Shown: one piece after another, positions 26,389 to 34,484 of the stretch
Position numbering within the stretch: position 1 is the first letter of the stretch
Layout: every line of letters starts with the position of its first letter
Assembly: GCA_002722955.1 (NCBI GenBank)
Contig: PBMZ01000099.1
Span: forward strand, 1 to 46,987
Reading direction: 5' to 3'
DNA length: 46,987 nucleotides
Origin: Planctomycetaceae bacterium
Lineage (GTDB): Bacteria > Planctomycetota > Planctomycetia > Planctomycetales > Planctomycetaceae
The notes under the pieces: model-generated
Seen by the model: only the letters and a program-made list of their open reading frames with translations
Databases searched by the model: none
What the model was told of the DNA's origin: nothing
Made by a program: the position numbers and the translations under genes

Positions 26389-27138
26389 ATGGAGTTTTTG
26401 CAACCAGACTGGCACGAGCAGCTGGAATCGACGAATGCGACACTGATCCAGTGGATCGCCGAAGGGCAAAGAATCCCGGAAGGCTATGTCTTGGCCACTT
26501 ACGATCAAACGGCTGGTCGCGGTCGAATGGATCGGAAGTGGGTGGCTCCGGCAGGCAAGAACTTGACATTCTCTTACGTGGCCAAGATGCCAATGGACCA
26601 ATCAACGGCAACTTCGATCGCGATGGCTGTGGCCTTAGCGGTGGTTGATTACCTTGAGTCAATCGACATCCGCGCCCAAACCAAATGGCCCAACGATGTC
26701 TGGGTCGGAGATCGCAAAATTTGTGGCATTCTGACAGAAACGTGTGAGAACCGCGTCGCTCCCGGACGTTCGTTGATCGTCGGAATTGGTCTGAATGTGA
26801 ATCTATCGAAGACAGATGCCGACAACATCGATCGTCCCGCCACGTCGATCTTGATCGAGATTAACGAATCAAAACGTGTTGAAGATGTTCTGGATGCGCT
26901 GCTGCTGCGGCTGGCGGGCTGGCTATCTCGCTGGAACGACGGTGGCTTCGAATCCATTCGTGAACAATGGACGAGCCACTGCTTGTACGTCAATGAAAGC
27001 GTCGCGATCGGCGATGGCGAGCAAATGGAAACCGGTGTGCTTGAGGGATTCGGTGCACATGGCCAAGCAAAACTGCGCCGCGATGACGGTGAATTGGTCG
27101 AGGTCTGGGCTGGCGATCTCAGTCTGCGACCAAAGTAG
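26389..27138 (+). CDS. birA: Biotin--[acetyl-CoA-carboxylase] ligase
   Basis: This 249-residue monofunctional biotin protein ligase activates biotin to biotinyl-AMP and transfers it to the carboxyl-carrier protein of acetyl-CoA carboxylase. Motifs are EQLESTNATL, TAGRGRMDRKWVAP (the GRGR adenylate loop), FSYVAKMP, TKWPNDVWVGDRKICGIL (catalytic Lys) and VGIGLNVNL. A C-terminal SH3-like domain (VNESVAIGDGEQ, GQAKLRRDDGELVEVWAGD) is present. There is no N-terminal DNA-binding domain, so it is not a biotin repressor. The start at 26389 is chosen because GGAG lies just upstream (within TTGGAGATTCA) and it matches the family N-terminus. Confidence 0.95.
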   Translation: MEFLQPDWHEQLESTNATLIQWIAEGQRIPEGYVLATYDQTAGRGRMDRKWVAPAGKNLTFSYVAKMPMDQSTATSIAMAVALAVVDYLESIDIRAQTKWPNDVWVGDRKICGILTETCENRVAPGRSLIVGIGLNVNLSKTDADNIDRPATSILIEINESKRVEDVLDALLLRLAGWLSRWNDGGFESIREQWTSHCLYVNESVAIGDGEQMETGVLEGFGAHGQAKLRRDDGELVEVWAGDLSLRPK

Positions 27139-27244
27139 CCATCACTCCCCGAGCGATGAGCCCGGCGACTCGTTTAGCACAATTCTTTAGGTCAAATTGT
27201 ACTTACCCTGTACGCTCATCACTCAGGGAGTGATGGCTACTTTG
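27131..27244. repeat. Long inverted repeat between birA and groES
   Basis: The left arm at 27131-27161 begins CAAAGTAGCCATCACTCCC and is matched by the right arm at 27214-27244, reverse complement over 31 bases with two transition mismatches. The outer 19 bases are exact. The 52-base spacer is AT-richer. The element overlaps the last codons of birA and ends 2 bases before the stop of convergent groES, so it could terminate both genes as a long RNA hairpin. The composition suggests a mobile palindromic repeat. Confidence 0.85.
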
Positions 27245-27246
27245 GG

Positions 27247-27612
27247 CTATTCCTCAAAGTCGTCGGTTTCGAGGTCCATGTCGGTGTCGTCATCGGCTGA
27301 CTCAAGCTTCGAGACGATTGCGCTATCACGACGGAACACGGCAACCACATCATCGACATCAACGACATACAACAAGTTGTCCGATTCGAAATCGACCGGG
27401 ATGGCGTTTTTCGGATGAAACAACACCTTGTCGTACTTCTTGATCGGAAAGTCTTCGTCATTTTCGATCTGCACGCTGATCTCAACCACACGGCCCGTGA
27501 TAGTTGGAATCTCGGCCTGGTCGGGAAGCACGATGCCACCCCGTGTTTCTTGGCGGGCTTCGTCTTTGCGAATCAAAAGCCGCATCCCTAATGGTTCAAC
27601 GTACTCGCTCAA
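27247..27612 (-). CDS. groES: GroES-family co-chaperonin (orphan)
   Basis: The 121-residue protein is slightly longer than typical GroES (about 97). It contains MRLLIRKDEARQETRGGIVL with the mobile loop GGIVLPDQAEIP, the family core GRVVEISVQ, YDKVLFHPKNAIPVDFES (variant of Y-G-G-T-E) and LLYVVDVDDVVAVF. It has an acidic C-terminal tail (ADDDTDMDLETDDFEE) not found in the standard protein. It caps a GroEL chaperonin ring. No groEL is adjacent, so it is probably a second, separate GroES copy or a specialised paralogue, as happens in planctomycetes with several groES/groEL genes. Confidence 0.9.
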   Translation of the reverse strand: MSEYVEPLGMRLLIRKDEARQETRGGIVLPDQAEIPTITGRVVEISVQIENDEDFPIKKYDKVLFHPKNAIPVDFESDNLLYVVDVDDVVAVFRRDSAIVSKLESADDDTDMDLETDDFEE

Positions 27613-27799
27613 TGTTCTATTCCGTGTCTCGAATTACGACGATCTCTTAAGCCAAGCGGTCGCGCATCGCCATCGTTTGACAACGCCGCCGTTAACTCTA
27701 TTCTACTTGTCTGATCAAGACGGTGAAAAGGGTAACTTGACGTTTCAACACCGCGACCGATAGAGTTCGCGCACGTTCCACGTGTTTGTTCGGACCACC

Positions 27800-27849
27800 A
27801 TGGCAACCCGACACGTGAGCAGTCCCTCGCTCACGTGTCGGGTTGCCAT
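27800..27849. repeat. Perfect inverted repeat, 21-bp arms, 8-nt loop
   Basis: The arms at 27800-27820 (starting ATGGCAACCCGACACGTGAG) and 27829-27849 are exact reverse complements; the loop is AGTCCCTC. The right arm overlaps the ATG at 27848 of the downstream membrane-protein gene, so in RNA the hairpin would bury that start codon. The arm/loop geometry (21-25 bp, 8 nt) matches the unrelated-sequence palindrome at 35523-35580. Confidence 0.92.
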
Positions 27850-28642
27850 GAACTTCTCACGAAAGCAACACGTTCGAGACTACGTGACTGACTCGCCCCC
27901 ACTTCCCTCTGAGCCTCAATCTCTTGGTGCACCGAATGATTTGCCGAATTGGCTTTCGCACGGTGCGTCGCCACTGATGCTGATTTGTCTGGTGGAAGCT
28001 TGGCTGATCAACGACGATTTAGCGGCCGCGATATTGGCCAAGGAATCAGGGATTGTCGAGCACGGGACTGTGGTGATCTTGTTACCGGGAATTCTTGCCG
28101 GACTCTCCATTAGCTTTCAGGGTAAATTGCAAGGAAGTCGAACGCTCAGCTTTTACATTCGCCTTTGGACATTAGCGGCCATTTACTTCGCTGGCGAGGA
28201 AATCAGTTGGGGCCAACAATGGTTCGGTTGGGAGACGCCCGAGCCACTCCGCGAGATCAATGATCAAGGCGAAACGAACCTTCACAACATTTCATCCTGG
28301 CTGGACCAAAAGCCCAGGGCTCTGGTCGAGGCCTGGATCATCATCACTGGCTTCGTCTGGCCGCTGATCCAAATGATCAAAGGCAAGGTATCCTCGCCGT
28401 CACGGCTTCATTGGTATTTGCCAACTCGCGCATTGCTGACGACATCGGCAATTGTACTTCTGCTGTGGCTCAGCGAACAATTGATCGAAGTGACGGGAGC
28501 GACAACGCTGAAGCTCTTCGGATCGGACGAACTCAAGGAATACTATACTGCCGTCTTTGTGGCGCTGTTCTTGATGAGTGCACGTTGTCGAATCAAATCT
28601 GGGTTGGCGACTTTGGACGCGGCTAACGAATCAACTGTTTGA
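27848..28642 (+). CDS. Hypothetical multi-pass membrane protein
   Basis: This is a 264-residue protein if started at ATG 27848; an upstream in-frame extension to 27782 is entirely made of repeat sequence and is rejected. It has roughly six or seven hydrophobic segments: PLMLICLVEAWLI, VVILLPGILAGLSI, LWTLAAIYFAGEEISWGQ, AWIIITGFVWPLIQM, LLTTSAIVLLLWLS and YTAVFVALFLMSA. A striking conserved-looking motif, AGEEISWGQQWFGWETP, lies in the middle; similar GEEISWGQ motifs occur in uncharacterised bacterial membrane proteins. Function is unknown. The gene overlaps the end of the convergent esterase gene by 20 bases. Confidence 0.75.
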   Translation: MNFSRKQHVRDYVTDSPPLPSEPQSLGAPNDLPNWLSHGASPLMLICLVEAWLINDDLAAAILAKESGIVEHGTVVILLPGILAGLSISFQGKLQGSRTLSFYIRLWTLAAIYFAGEEISWGQQWFGWETPEPLREINDQGETNLHNISSWLDQKPRALVEAWIIITGFVWPLIQMIKGKVSSPSRLHWYLPTRALLTTSAIVLLLWLSEQLIEVTGATTLKLFGSDELKEYYTAVFVALFLMSARCRIKSGLATLDAANESTV

Positions 28643-30809
28643 CGGCCTCGATGAGTTTTCCTTTGGTTGATCGCACTGCACCTTGCTTGCCGCTGGCTTT
28701 GTAGGTGGCTGAAACGATTGCGGGAACGTCGCCTTTCTCGCCAGCGAGAACCAACGCATGCGGTGCCGATAGAGAGAGCAAGCCTGGGATATCGCCGTAC
28801 TTGACGGCTCCCGGCAAGAAGCGGACGTCTCGAAATGATTTCAGCGATGTGAAACGAAAGCCCTCAGTGTCGACGACAGCCGTGTGGACTGTTTTCCCCG
28901 CTTGCGCTCGCGCGGCAGCGACAAGTGCTCCGCCGCCATTTGTGCCGACAAGGTGAATCTTCTCGGTGCCGTGTTCGTCGTTGGCAACGAACGAGATTAA
29001 AGACAAGATGTCGTGGACTCGATGAGCAAAAACAGTCTCATTATACCCAAATGTGTAGCCTGCGAACTCTCGCTTCTCTTTGACTTTTGGCGTTTGTATC
29101 AGCGGTTGATCGTCCTTCAGGAAGTCGCCTTGATACAGCAAATCGGCCGTTAGTACAGACGTGCCGCCATCGACTAAGGCACGGACTTCAGGCCTTAAAT
29201 CGCCGTTGTCGGCATATAAGCCAGACTTGCCATCGCCGTCGATCCAGATGACCACTTCATGATTCCAGTCGCGCGATTTCGGGAACAGCGAGACAACCGG
29301 AAGTTCTTCGCTATGTTCGACGATGAACAGTTTGTCTTTGAATTCCAGATAGCCGCCGCGAACTTGCTTGTCGACTTTCTCGCGCTCGATGCGACCGACA
29401 TCGTCCAATCGCCGATTCAAAAGCGTTTCAAACGCGCCGCCTACAACCTCGCGATACTTGGCCAGTGAATTGAAGTCTTTTGGCGTTAACTGTTCTAGCA
29501 GATGATTGGATTCGTCATCCATATACTTCGTCAACGCGAGTTCGTGTTTGTCGCCGCCTTCAGGTTTCTCATGGCCGCTCCAAATGCTCAGCTCTTCGCT
29601 GGTGAGTGGTTTGTAGTGCGCTTCGACAATCGGTTCTTTGTGTCCCAACTCCAGGTGTTTGTTGAACCAGCGATACATGATGGCTCGCGTGACATAGTTG
29701 TAGTTGTGCCCAAAGTGGAGCAGTGATTTGGAATAGACGTTGTTGACGTTGCCATAAACAGTATAGAGTTCTTGCAACTGCGGATATCCTTTGGTGCCGA
29801 TCTCACGCGTCCAGTCGTTGGCGCCCGTCATGGCAAGCGGTCGCGGTGCGAACAGGCCTGCTAACTCAACATTGCCCGTGCCAATTCGCAGGCAAGTGGC
29901 GTTTTCACACGTGCAGCCACCTTGCATGGATGTCGAGACCATGCCTTGAGGAAAGCTGGCAACAGGTCTTGGATCGATGGCTCCCAACAGAATCGTTTGC
30001 GTACCGCCACCGCTGCCGCCAGTGACAGCAAGTCGTGATTCGTCGACATCTTCAAGCGACGCCAACCAGTCGAGTGCTCGGATGGAATTGTAGACTTGAA
30101 CACCCAAGATGCTTTGCATCCGGAGCTCTGCTTGCGTGCTGTAAAAGCCCCATTTGTCCGGCTTGTCCATTTCTGGACGTTGCACAGCAAAACCATGTGC
30201 TAGATGACGGGAAATCTGAGTGCTGTCGGCGTAACCCAACATGTCATAAATGAAGACAACACATCCCATGCGAGCCAGACCGACGCAGCGGGAGATCTTC
30301 GGAAATCGGCCGCAGTCTTCGAAGCGCTCGGCTCCCTCGACGATGTACTGTCGAATTCGATCCGGTCCGTGATCCTGCAGTCGGCCGCCGTGACCGTGAG
30401 GGCTCAACACGCCCGGAAACGGCCCCTTCTTGCCCTTGGGCTTGAACAACAAACCGGTTATGAAATGACCGGGATAGCTTTCCAGATAGACCTTGTCGAT
30501 GGTGATGCCATCGCGTTCGAATCGGCTGTGAATGACAGCGTTTGCAGGCGTCTTTCGAGGCATCGGCCAGAGGCCCGAGGACACCAGAATACGCAGCCTT
30601 AGTTGATCCGCTCGCTGCTCCCATTCGTTTAGGGACTTGGGTGCTTTGAACGGGAAGTATCCGTTGAGATCCTTTTGCGGCGCGAGTCGCTTGTCCTTGG
30701 GTGTTTCGCCATCGGGATATACTCGGCCGGCGTCTGCCGATGCGAGACTTGTTAGCCCCAAAGTAACCAGTAAACCGACAGCCAAAACCGCGCCGAGAAA
30801 CCGTGACAT
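28623..30809 (-). CDS. Secreted two-lobed alpha/beta hydrolase (acetylxylan-esterase-like)
   Basis: The 728-residue protein has a Sec signal (MSRFLGAVLAVGLLVTLGLTSLASA) and the ATG follows GAGGATGA. The N-terminal hydrolase lobe (about residues 100-400) has PFPGVLSPHGHGG (oxyanion loop), DMLGYADS, and the nucleophile elbow VTGGSGGGTQT, followed by APRPLAMTGANDWT (acid) and a late HFGHNYN. The C-terminal half has a second, divergent lobe with HLVGTNGGGALVAAA, where the nucleophile Ser is replaced by Asn, and ALVLAGEKGDVPAIV. Homologous planctomycete proteins are annotated as acetyl xylan esterase or prolyl-oligopeptidase-like. Deacetylation of polysaccharide is plausible but unproven. Confidence 0.85.
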   Translation of the reverse strand: MSRFLGAVLAVGLLVTLGLTSLASADAGRVYPDGETPKDKRLAPQKDLNGYFPFKAPKSLNEWEQRADQLRLRILVSSGLWPMPRKTPANAVIHSRFERDGITIDKVYLESYPGHFITGLLFKPKGKKGPFPGVLSPHGHGGRLQDHGPDRIRQYIVEGAERFEDCGRFPKISRCVGLARMGCVVFIYDMLGYADSTQISRHLAHGFAVQRPEMDKPDKWGFYSTQAELRMQSILGVQVYNSIRALDWLASLEDVDESRLAVTGGSGGGTQTILLGAIDPRPVASFPQGMVSTSMQGGCTCENATCLRIGTGNVELAGLFAPRPLAMTGANDWTREIGTKGYPQLQELYTVYGNVNNVYSKSLLHFGHNYNYVTRAIMYRWFNKHLELGHKEPIVEAHYKPLTSEELSIWSGHEKPEGGDKHELALTKYMDDESNHLLEQLTPKDFNSLAKYREVVGGAFETLLNRRLDDVGRIEREKVDKQVRGGYLEFKDKLFIVEHSEELPVVSLFPKSRDWNHEVVIWIDGDGKSGLYADNGDLRPEVRALVDGGTSVLTADLLYQGDFLKDDQPLIQTPKVKEKREFAGYTFGYNETVFAHRVHDILSLISFVANDEHGTEKIHLVGTNGGGALVAAARAQAGKTVHTAVVDTEGFRFTSLKSFRDVRFLPGAVKYGDIPGLLSLSAPHALVLAGEKGDVPAIVSATYKASGKQGAVRSTKGKLIEAVKQLIR

Positions 30810-30949
30810 GTGCTCATCCTCGTGGTGTGAATTGATACTCGCGAAAGCAACTTTCGGGACTCACCAGATTCTACGAGCTACAGCGCGCAACGTCACTCAT
30901 GCGAGGCAATTTTGCGGCAAGCTGATCGAAGCATTTCGACAAATGAAAC

Positions 30950-31015
30950 GTAGCTACTGTCGCCAGACGGTGGAAAAGCGCCAATTCTGCTCCACGCTCC
31001 GGCGAGCGTAGCTAC
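30950..31015. repeat. Imperfect inverted repeat (CGTAGCTAC family)
   Basis: The left arm at 30950-30974 starts GTAGCTACTGTCGCCAGACG. The right arm at 30991-31015 is its reverse complement with about five mismatches of 25, the outer GTAGCTAC being exact. It fills the gap between the esterase start and the end of the nitrate-transporter gene. Confidence 0.7.
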
Positions 31016-31036
31016 ATTCCTTGTCACGTTGGATTC

Positions 31037-32536
31037 TTAATTCGAATCATCCACCAACTCGGCAACTTCCGGTGCCTTGGCCTTAATCATGCGATTGATG
31101 ACAACGTGCATCCAAACGAAGCAGATGAATGTCAGTAGTGTCAGGAACAACCAACAACTGGCCCAAAGCCCGGTCGTTCTTAGCAAGTAGCCAAAGATGA
31201 TCGGGCAGAACACACCGCCCAGACCACCCAACACACCGACGATGCCACCAGTGACGCCCACCGAGTCCGGGAAGTACACAGGGATGTGCTTGTAGACGGC
31301 GGCCTTGCCAATGCCCAACGCGATGCCGACGACAAACAGTGCGAATGTGAACAGTCCGATGTTTGCTTGGTAGTACAAGACGGTCACGCCGTTGGCCAGT
31401 AGTTGTTTCTTTTTGACTTCGTCACCCACTTTGACTGCGGGCTCTTGCCATGTGGCGATCAGCTTCGGCAACACTTGGTTGCCGGCATCGATCTCGTCGC
31501 GATCAAGGTCGACCTTGGGCTTGAGTTCATATTCATTTTCACCGACCACGATTTTGCTATCAGTGACTTCGGTCACCGTGCCAGATGCTGTGGCCATTAC
31601 ACCTTGGCCTGGTGATTGGACCAGCATTTGTGGAACGCACATGTAAAGGCAACTGACACCGGTGAAGCCGAACACCCAGTACATGACTGTTCGAGCTCCC
31701 CAGCGGTCAGACATCCAACCGCCCAGTGCTCGAATCACGCCGGAAGGCAAACTGAAGATCGAGGCCAATAAGCCCGCGGTCGCGACGCTCACTGAGTAAG
31801 CATTCACGTAGTACGGAATCATCCATTGAGCCAACGCGACGAAGGCACCGAACACCAAGAAGTAATACAGGCCGAATCGCCAAACTCGCAGGACTTTCAT
31901 GGGAGCCAATCGCTCGCCCATGGATTTCGATAGGCTGGCCTCGGGAAGCTTTGTCTTGACCGTCAAGAAAAACGCGATCGCTGTGGCGACCAAGATCGCA
32001 GCGTAAATCTGCGGCATGGCTCGCCAGCCCTCCGGCTTGGCTCCGTCTTCGGTCAACCACTTCAGCAACACCGGGCCGAAGATACTTGTCACGGCCGCTC
32101 CGGCGTTTCCGGCTCCGAAGATTCCCAACGCCGTGCCGATGCGTTCCTTGTCGAACCAAACCGAAACGTAAGCCACCCCAACTGCAAAGCTGGCCCCTGC
32201 CAAACCAAAGCCCAATCCAGCAATCAGGAAACCTTCAAACGTGCTGACATACGAAGTCAGGAAAAGAGGCACGGCCGACAACAGGATCACGACCGTAAAG
32301 ACGATGCGGCCGCCGTATTTGTCCGTGGCGATTCCCACCGGTAATCGCATGACAGCTCCGGTCAGAATTGGGATTCCGATCAACCAGCCAATTTGAGATT
32401 TGTTGAAATCAACAACTTGGTTTTCCACCAAGTACGTAATCAGAACCCCATACATCAGCCACGCCGCGAAGCAAATCGAAAAGGCAAGTGTGCTCATTCC
32501 TAATACAGTCCAAGCGTGGGATCGATCCGAGGACAT
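31037..32536 (-). CDS. NarK/NNP-family nitrate/nitrite transporter with inserted soluble domain
   Basis: This 499-residue MFS transporter of about 12 helices should import nitrate or exchange nitrate for nitrite. Both nitrate signatures are present: GIFGAGNAGAAVTS at 138-151 and GGIVGVLGGLGGVFCPIIFG at 430-449. The substrate-binding arginines are in MRLPVGIATD (helix 2) and IRALGGWMSDRWGAR (helix 8). Unlike standard NarK, residues about 304-386 (31379-31627) form a hydrophilic insert between helices about 8 and 9, with ATASGTVTEVTDSKIVVGEN and VKVGDEVKKKQLLANG, resembling a barrel-sandwich (lipoyl-like) fold. No nitrate reductase gene lies in the window; the neighbour upstream is a nucleoside-permease-like MFS gene. 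Confidence 0.9.
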   Translation of the reverse strand: MSSDRSHAWTVLGMSTLAFSICFAAWLMYGVLITYLVENQVVDFNKSQIGWLIGIPILTGAVMRLPVGIATDKYGGRIVFTVVILLSAVPLFLTSYVSTFEGFLIAGLGFGLAGASFAVGVAYVSVWFDKERIGTALGIFGAGNAGAAVTSIFGPVLLKWLTEDGAKPEGWRAMPQIYAAILVATAIAFFLTVKTKLPEASLSKSMGERLAPMKVLRVWRFGLYYFLVFGAFVALAQWMIPYYVNAYSVSVATAGLLASIFSLPSGVIRALGGWMSDRWGARTVMYWVFGFTGVSCLYMCVPQMLVQSPGQGVMATASGTVTEVTDSKIVVGENEYELKPKVDLDRDEIDAGNQVLPKLIATWQEPAVKVGDEVKKKQLLANGVTVLYYQANIGLFTFALFVVGIALGIGKAAVYKHIPVYFPDSVGVTGGIVGVLGGLGGVFCPIIFGYLLRTTGLWASCWLFLTLLTFICFVWMHVVINRMIKAKAPEVAELVDDSN

Positions 32537-32728
32537 CTAACAACTCCCAGACACTTTCAGTGAGTGATAACTAATTGGGTAATTCGTCGCGCAATACGTA
32601 GACCGCGTGCGCAAGTCGGGCGAGTTATTTGGCCCGAGAATTTGGTTGAGCGCGCAGCTGAAGCTTGGTTGTCTTGGTAGTGACGCAACCAACAATGACC
32701 GCCGCATACACACGAAACGACGACAATG

Positions 32729-32758
32729 GGCTAGTGGCTGAGCTACACGGGCCACTAG
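32729..32758. repeat. Short palindrome, 9-bp arms
   Basis: GCTAGTGGC (32729-32737) pairs with GCCACTAGC (32750-32758) around 12 bases, in the 276-base gap between the two transporter genes. It has no T-run and is likely another member of the intergenic palindromes. The rest of the gap shows nothing recognisable. Confidence 0.6.
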
Positions 32759-32812
32759 CTTAGGAAATGCATTCGAGAAGAGATAGAGGATTCAATGAGA
32801 ATCGGTTACCGA

Positions 32813-34237
32813 TTACTCTCCCGCTGGCTGCTCAGCTGGCTTTTCTCCCTCGCTGTCAGATTCTGGTTTGGACGAATCTGAAGAGTCGTCCTTAAACAGC
32901 AATCCGAACAGCACCATGATCACGGCCGCGCCAACGGCGGGTACGATCCAAATGCTCTTCCAGTCAATAGCCTTCAAGGCCGCAATTTGCGTGGACTGTT
33001 GTTCGGATTTCAACTCCTTGATTCGATTGCTTAAATCCTGGTTGTCATCCGTTCCCTCAAGTTTGGCCAACTCGGCTTCGGCTTCCCCGATTTGTTTACC
33101 GATCTCTTCGACCGTGGTGTTCAAATCAGTGGCAGCTTTCGGAGTGTTGGCTGTCTCAATCTGACCAGCAACTTGTGCGCCAATTAACATTCCAAGACCA
33201 AGAGTAAACAGCACAAGCATGCCTTGCGCCTGCGAGCGAATCGATTCCGGAGCAAACTTGTCGGTATAAATCTGTCCGGTCACGAAGAAGAAGTCGTAAC
33301 AAATTCCGTGCAGAATAATTCCAGCCAGAATCATCGCCGTCATTTCCGAAGGCGTTCCAAACGCGAACAGCACGTATCGCAAAACCCAGGCAAACATACC
33401 GACGAGCAACATCCACTTGACGCCTAATCGCTTGAAGAATAGCGGCATCAACAGCATGAAGACGATTTCGGAAACTTGCCCGAAAGCCATCTTTGTCGGA
33501 GTATTCTCGACGCCAGCGGCACCAGCGGCTCGTTCCGCCATTTGGTAATAAAACGCCAACGGAATACAAATCAAGAACGAGCTGACCATAAACGTCAGGA
33601 ACGATTTGTTCTTCAGCAAGACAAACGCGTCGAGTCCCAACAATTCCCGCGCGGACACAGATTTTCCTGCTTGCGGCGGCGGTGTGTGAGGCAACGTAAA
33701 GCTGAAGATGCCCAATAAGACGGCAGCTCCGCCCGCTAAGTAGAACATCTCGATGGATGCACCCCAGCCGAGCAAGTCCAACGCAAAACCAGCAGCGATC
33801 CAGCCGATTGTTCCAAACACGCGAATCACAGGGAACTGCTTTTCAGGATCCGTCATCGTGTTCAAAGCCAGCGAATTCGTCAGGGCTAGCGTCGGCATGT
33901 AGCACAACATATGGGCAAAGAACATGTAATTGATCGTGTCTGGTGACGAGCCACCCGCCATCATTGAAGCGGCGACCAACATCGCGGCGCCACCGGCGAT
34001 TTGCAAAATGCCAAGAACGCGTTCTGTCGCAAAGAACCGGTCGGCGATCATGCCCACAAAGAAGGGCGAGAGAATCGCGGCGATCGGGCCGACCGAATAC
34101 ATCAATCCGAAATCGGTGCCGCCAAAGCCAATCGTTCCCAGGTATCGAGGCCCAGTTACGTACCATGAACCCCAGATAAAGAACTGGATGAACATCATGA
34201 TCGATAAACGAGCCGCTACGAACGCCGGTTGAGCCAT
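32813..34237 (-). CDS. NupG-like nucleoside MFS permease with coiled-coil insertion
   Basis: This is a 474-residue transporter if started at MAQPAFVAARLSIMMF (34237); eight upstream in-frame residues are possible. It has the nucleoside:H+ symporter pattern: FIQFFIWGSWYVTGPRYLG in helix 1, MYSVGPIAAILSPFFVGMIADRFF, YMPTLALTNSLALNTM, PVIRVFGTIGWIAAGF and LHGICYDFFFVTGQIYTDKFAP. Between the penultimate and last helices is an insert of about 55 residues (32972-33133) rich in heptads (VEEIGKQIGEAEAELAKLEG, IKELKSEQQ) predicted to form a coiled coil. The C-terminus is acidic and disordered. It probably imports nucleosides into the cell. Confidence 0.88.
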   Translation of the reverse strand: MAQPAFVAARLSIMMFIQFFIWGSWYVTGPRYLGTIGFGGTDFGLMYSVGPIAAILSPFFVGMIADRFFATERVLGILQIAGGAAMLVAASMMAGGSSPDTINYMFFAHMLCYMPTLALTNSLALNTMTDPEKQFPVIRVFGTIGWIAAGFALDLLGWGASIEMFYLAGGAAVLLGIFSFTLPHTPPPQAGKSVSARELLGLDAFVLLKNKSFLTFMVSSFLICIPLAFYYQMAERAAGAAGVENTPTKMAFGQVSEIVFMLLMPLFFKRLGVKWMLLVGMFAWVLRYVLFAFGTPSEMTAMILAGIILHGICYDFFFVTGQIYTDKFAPESIRSQAQGMLVLFTLGLGMLIGAQVAGQIETANTPKAATDLNTTVEEIGKQIGEAEAELAKLEGTDDNQDLSNRIKELKSEQQSTQIAALKAIDWKSIWIVPAVGAAVIMVLFGLLFKDDSSDSSKPESDSEGEKPAEQPAGE

Positions 34238-34400
34238 TCCAATACCCTTGCTGCTAATCAAGTGCTAAGAATCGGAAGGTTTGCTAAGCGCCACAAACCT
34301 CAAACCCCGATCATGGCGTTTCCGCCCACGCGCGGCAAGTCACTGCTGCTGCATATTGGAGTGAGGCATGTCCCGCTTTTCTCTTGTGTGGTCACTCATC

Positions 34401-34479
34401 GTGGCCTCGCGACTCCGCTCGCGAGGATCGACAATCCGAATCCGTTATGAAGCTTCTGCGATCGGAGTCGCAGGGCCAC
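34401..34479. repeat. Imperfect inverted repeat between permease and aldo/keto reductase
   Basis: GTGGCCTCGCGACTCCG (34401-34417) pairs with 34463-34479 with two mismatches. An additional small palindrome, CTCGCG...CGCGAG, sits inside the left part. It lies in the gap between two reverse-strand genes. Confidence 0.6.
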
Positions 34480-34484
34480 TAACA

